Positions 5,215 to 6,461 of a stretch of 6,461 nt of DNA are shown piece after piece. Numbering within the stretch: position 1 is the first letter of the stretch; every line of letters starts with the position of its first letter. Both the position numbers and the translations under genes were made by a program. Under the pieces are notes generated by a model, which was not told the DNA's origin, did not search any database, and saw nothing but the letters and a program-made list of their open reading frames with translations. Source of the DNA: Betaproteobacteria bacterium (GTDB lineage: Bacteria > Pseudomonadota > Gammaproteobacteria > Burkholderiales > SG8-39); assembly GCA_005882235.1 (NCBI GenBank), contig VBCT01000047.1:1-6461 (forward strand), written 5' to 3'.

Positions 5215-5453
5215 CAGGAGCGGTTCATGCGCGCTCGCATTCGACGGCGGAACTCCTTACGATCGATCAGCTTCGCGGTGCCAGACTCGATCTCGGAAAG
5301 TCTGCGCATGATCTCCGCGTCCCACGCCTGTTCCACGTCCGAATCCGGCGGCCCGTCGAGGCTGGCCACCAGGTTATAGGCAAGCTCCGCGCGCTCGGCT
5401 TCCGGGAGATTCAGCGCCTCTGAACGTACTTTCTCCAGTGCTGTGCCACTCAT
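5214..5453 (-). CDS. Addiction-module antitoxin, PF09720 (Unstab_antitox) type
   Basis: This 79-residue acidic protein carries the family pattern ALNLPEAERAELAYNLVASL followed by DGPPDSDVEQAWDAEIMRRL and SEIESGTAKLI. It has the typical helix, linker, helix and basic end. These antitoxins are encoded just before RelE/ParE-type toxins, which they bind and neutralise. Length and order are normal, and the frame appears intact. The ATG at 5453-5451 has GGAG at 5464-5461, seven bases upstream. Its toxin partner, overlapping by one base, is truncated, so the antitoxin is now probably an orphan. Its retention could be recent decay or a role against related toxins elsewhere. Residues at the toxin junction (RRRMRARMNRS) are strongly basic, which is unusual beside the acidic body but may be part of the family C-terminus. 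Confidence 0.85.
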   Translation of the reverse strand: MSGTALEKVRSEALNLPEAERAELAYNLVASLDGPPDSDVEQAWDAEIMRRLSEIESGTAKLIDRKEFRRRMRARMNRS

Positions 5454-5510
5454 ATGCGTGCTCCACTTACCTTTATGCTGTCCCGCCAGTTGAAGCGCGA
5501 CTCAGATTCG

Positions 5511-5550
5511 GTGGAACGCGGATGGAAAGACGGCTGTCACGCGGTTCCAC
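5511..5550 (-). other. Inverted repeat spanning the tldD stop codon
   Basis: GTGGAACGCG (5511-5520) and CGCGGTTCCAC (5540-5550) are complementary over ten pairs with one bulged base. The 19-base loop contains the tldD stop (5537-5539). In the tldD transcript this could form a stable stem-loop just before the antitoxin gene. No T-run follows, so it is not a standard terminator. It might protect the tldD mRNA end or serve as an operator for the antitoxin. Confidence 0.4.
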
Positions 5551-6461
5551 CCACAGTCAGCCCGTCGATCCTCAGCGTCGGCTGCCCCACGCCGACCGGC
5601 ACGCTCTGGCCTTCTTTTCCGCAGGTGCCGACGCCGGTGTCCAGCGCGAGGTCGTTGCCGATCATCGAGACTCGCGTGAGCACGTCCGGCCCGTTGCCGA
5701 TGAGGGTCGCGCCTTTCACCGGGTAGCTGACTTTCCCGTCCTCGATCATGTACGCCTCGGAGGCGGAGAACACGAACTTCCCGTTGGTGATGTCCACCTG
5801 CCCGCCGCCGAAATTGACCGCGTACAGGCCCTTCTTCACCGAGGCGAGGATCTCCTTCGGGTCCTTGTCGCCGTTCAGCATGTAGGTGTTGGTCATGCGC
5901 GGCATCACGACGTGGGCGAACGATTCGCGCCGGCCGTTGCCGGTGACGGGCACGCCCATCAGGCGCGCGTTCAAGCTGTCCTGCATGTATCCGCGCAGCA
6001 CGCCGTCCTCGATCAGGGTGTTGCGCTGCGTGGGATTGCCTTCGTCGTCGATGGAAAGCGAGCCGCGCCGCCCGGGCATGGTGCCGTCGTCCACGACGGT
6101 GACTCCGCGCGCTGCAACTTTCCTTCCGATCTTCCCGGTGAATGCCGAGGAGCCCTTGCGGTTGAAATCGCCTTCCAGACCGTGGCCGATCGCCTCGTGC
6201 AGGAGAATACCCGGCCAGCCGGGCCCGAGCACCACGGTCATGGTGCCCGCGGGCGCCGGACGCGATTCGAGGTTCACGAGCGCCTGGTCGACCGCGTGTT
6301 TCGCGTACTCCTGCAGACGCTCCTCGGTGAAGTGGCTGTAGTCGCTGCGTCCGCCGCCGCCGCCGGTCCCCTGCTCGCGCCTGCCGTTTTGCTCGACGAT
6401 CACCTGCACCGAGAGCCGCACGAGCGGGCGAACGTCCGCCGCCTGCACTCCGTCGGAGCGG
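5537..6461 (-). CDS. tldD: TldD metalloprotease subunit, C-terminal part (5' end outside window)
   Basis: About 307 codons are present, running off the right edge. The frame is open to the last base and begins inside the protein (RSDG then VQAADVRPLVRLSVQV, matching the ADVRPLVRLSV block in E. coli TldD). The GTG at 6448-6446 is an internal Val codon, not a start. The zinc-binding motif HEAIGH with GLEGDFNRKG is encoded at 6199-6182. Further conserved blocks include VVDDGTMPGRRGSLSIDDEG, GYMQDSLNARLMG, TGNGRRESFAHVVMPRMTNT, NFGGGQVDITNGKFVFSASE and the terminal LTVGGTA. TldD pairs with TldE (PmbA) as a cytoplasmic metalloprotease for small or unfolded peptides; in E. coli it matures microcin B17 and is linked to turnover of the CcdA antitoxin. 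Its partner gene is not in the window. It is followed in the same direction by the antitoxin/toxin-remnant pair. Confidence 0.97.
   Translation of the reverse strand, partial: RSDGVQAADVRPLVRLSVQVIVEQNGRREQGTGGGGGRSDYSHFTEERLQEYAKHAVDQALVNLESRPAPAGTMTVVLGPGWPGILLHEAIGHGLEGDFNRKGSSAFTGKIGRKVAARGVTVVDDGTMPGRRGSLSIDDEGNPTQRNTLIEDGVLRGYMQDSLNARLMGVPVTGNGRRESFAHVVMPRMTNTYMLNGDKDPKEILASVKKGLYAVNFGGGQVDITNGKFVFSASEAYMIEDGKVSYPVKGATLIGNGPDVLTRVSMIGNDLALDTGVGTCGKEGQSVPVGVGQPTLRIDGLTVGGTA

Noticed and set aside
4785..5423. 212-codon plus-strand frame
   Set aside because: It is antisense to the DoxX, toxin and antitoxin genes, with basic, low-complexity composition.
1..6461. CRISPR array, tRNA or insertion-sequence ends
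   Set aside because: I saw no regularly spaced repeats, no cloverleaf-like sequence with a CCA end, and no transposase frame or paired terminal inverted repeats with target duplications.

Overview
The window suggests a high-GC free-living proteobacterium. The C-terminal part of TldD reads like beta/gamma-proteobacterial TldD and ends in the usual LTVGGTA. A Bug/TctC-type periplasmic binding protein is also present; this family is hugely expanded in Burkholderiales and in Bradyrhizobium relatives. Two intergenic stretches carry a small imperfect palindrome (consensus about ATGTCCGC-N12-GCGGACAT) of the kind scattered through Rhizobiales-like and some Burkholderiales-like genomes. I cannot decide between these orders from the sequence alone.

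Left part (1-1741): a minus-strand, translationally coupled pair. The first gene (827-1741) encodes an HtrA-like trypsin-fold plus PDZ protein that lacks all three catalytic residues and has no signal peptide. Its stop overlaps the start (ATGA) of a LuxR/NarL-type regulator (267-830) with a shortened receiver-like domain. A small intrinsic terminator follows at 205-228. Bases 1-204 hold only a repeat copy and an unconvincing short ORF.

Middle (1742-4504): a long gene-free stretch with a second repeat copy and competing hairpins, then a plus-strand group. It begins with an exported dienelactone-hydrolase-family protein (2383-3351). A Bug/TctC solute-binding protein follows; its signal peptide is readable only if translation starts at a non-standard ATT (3394). 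Directly after it lie the last 42 codons of a tannase/feruloyl esterase (4376-4504), the rest of which is missing. Together this looks like the decayed remains of an operon for taking up and hydrolysing aromatic or carboxylate esters.

Right part (4574-6461): minus-strand genes. From right to left these are the 3' portion of tldD (cut by the window edge), an intact PF09720-type antitoxin, a toxin gene of the RelE/ParE family overlapping it by one base but cut to 45 codons, and a DoxX-family membrane protein. The toxin and the tannase are both gene stumps flanking the doxX region, so this part of the chromosome seems to have been rearranged or eroded recently. I see no CRISPR array, tRNA, rRNA or intact insertion sequence. 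The most unusual items are the triad-less HtrA-like protein paired with a regulator, the antitoxin with a broken toxin, and the Bug gene without a standard start codon.
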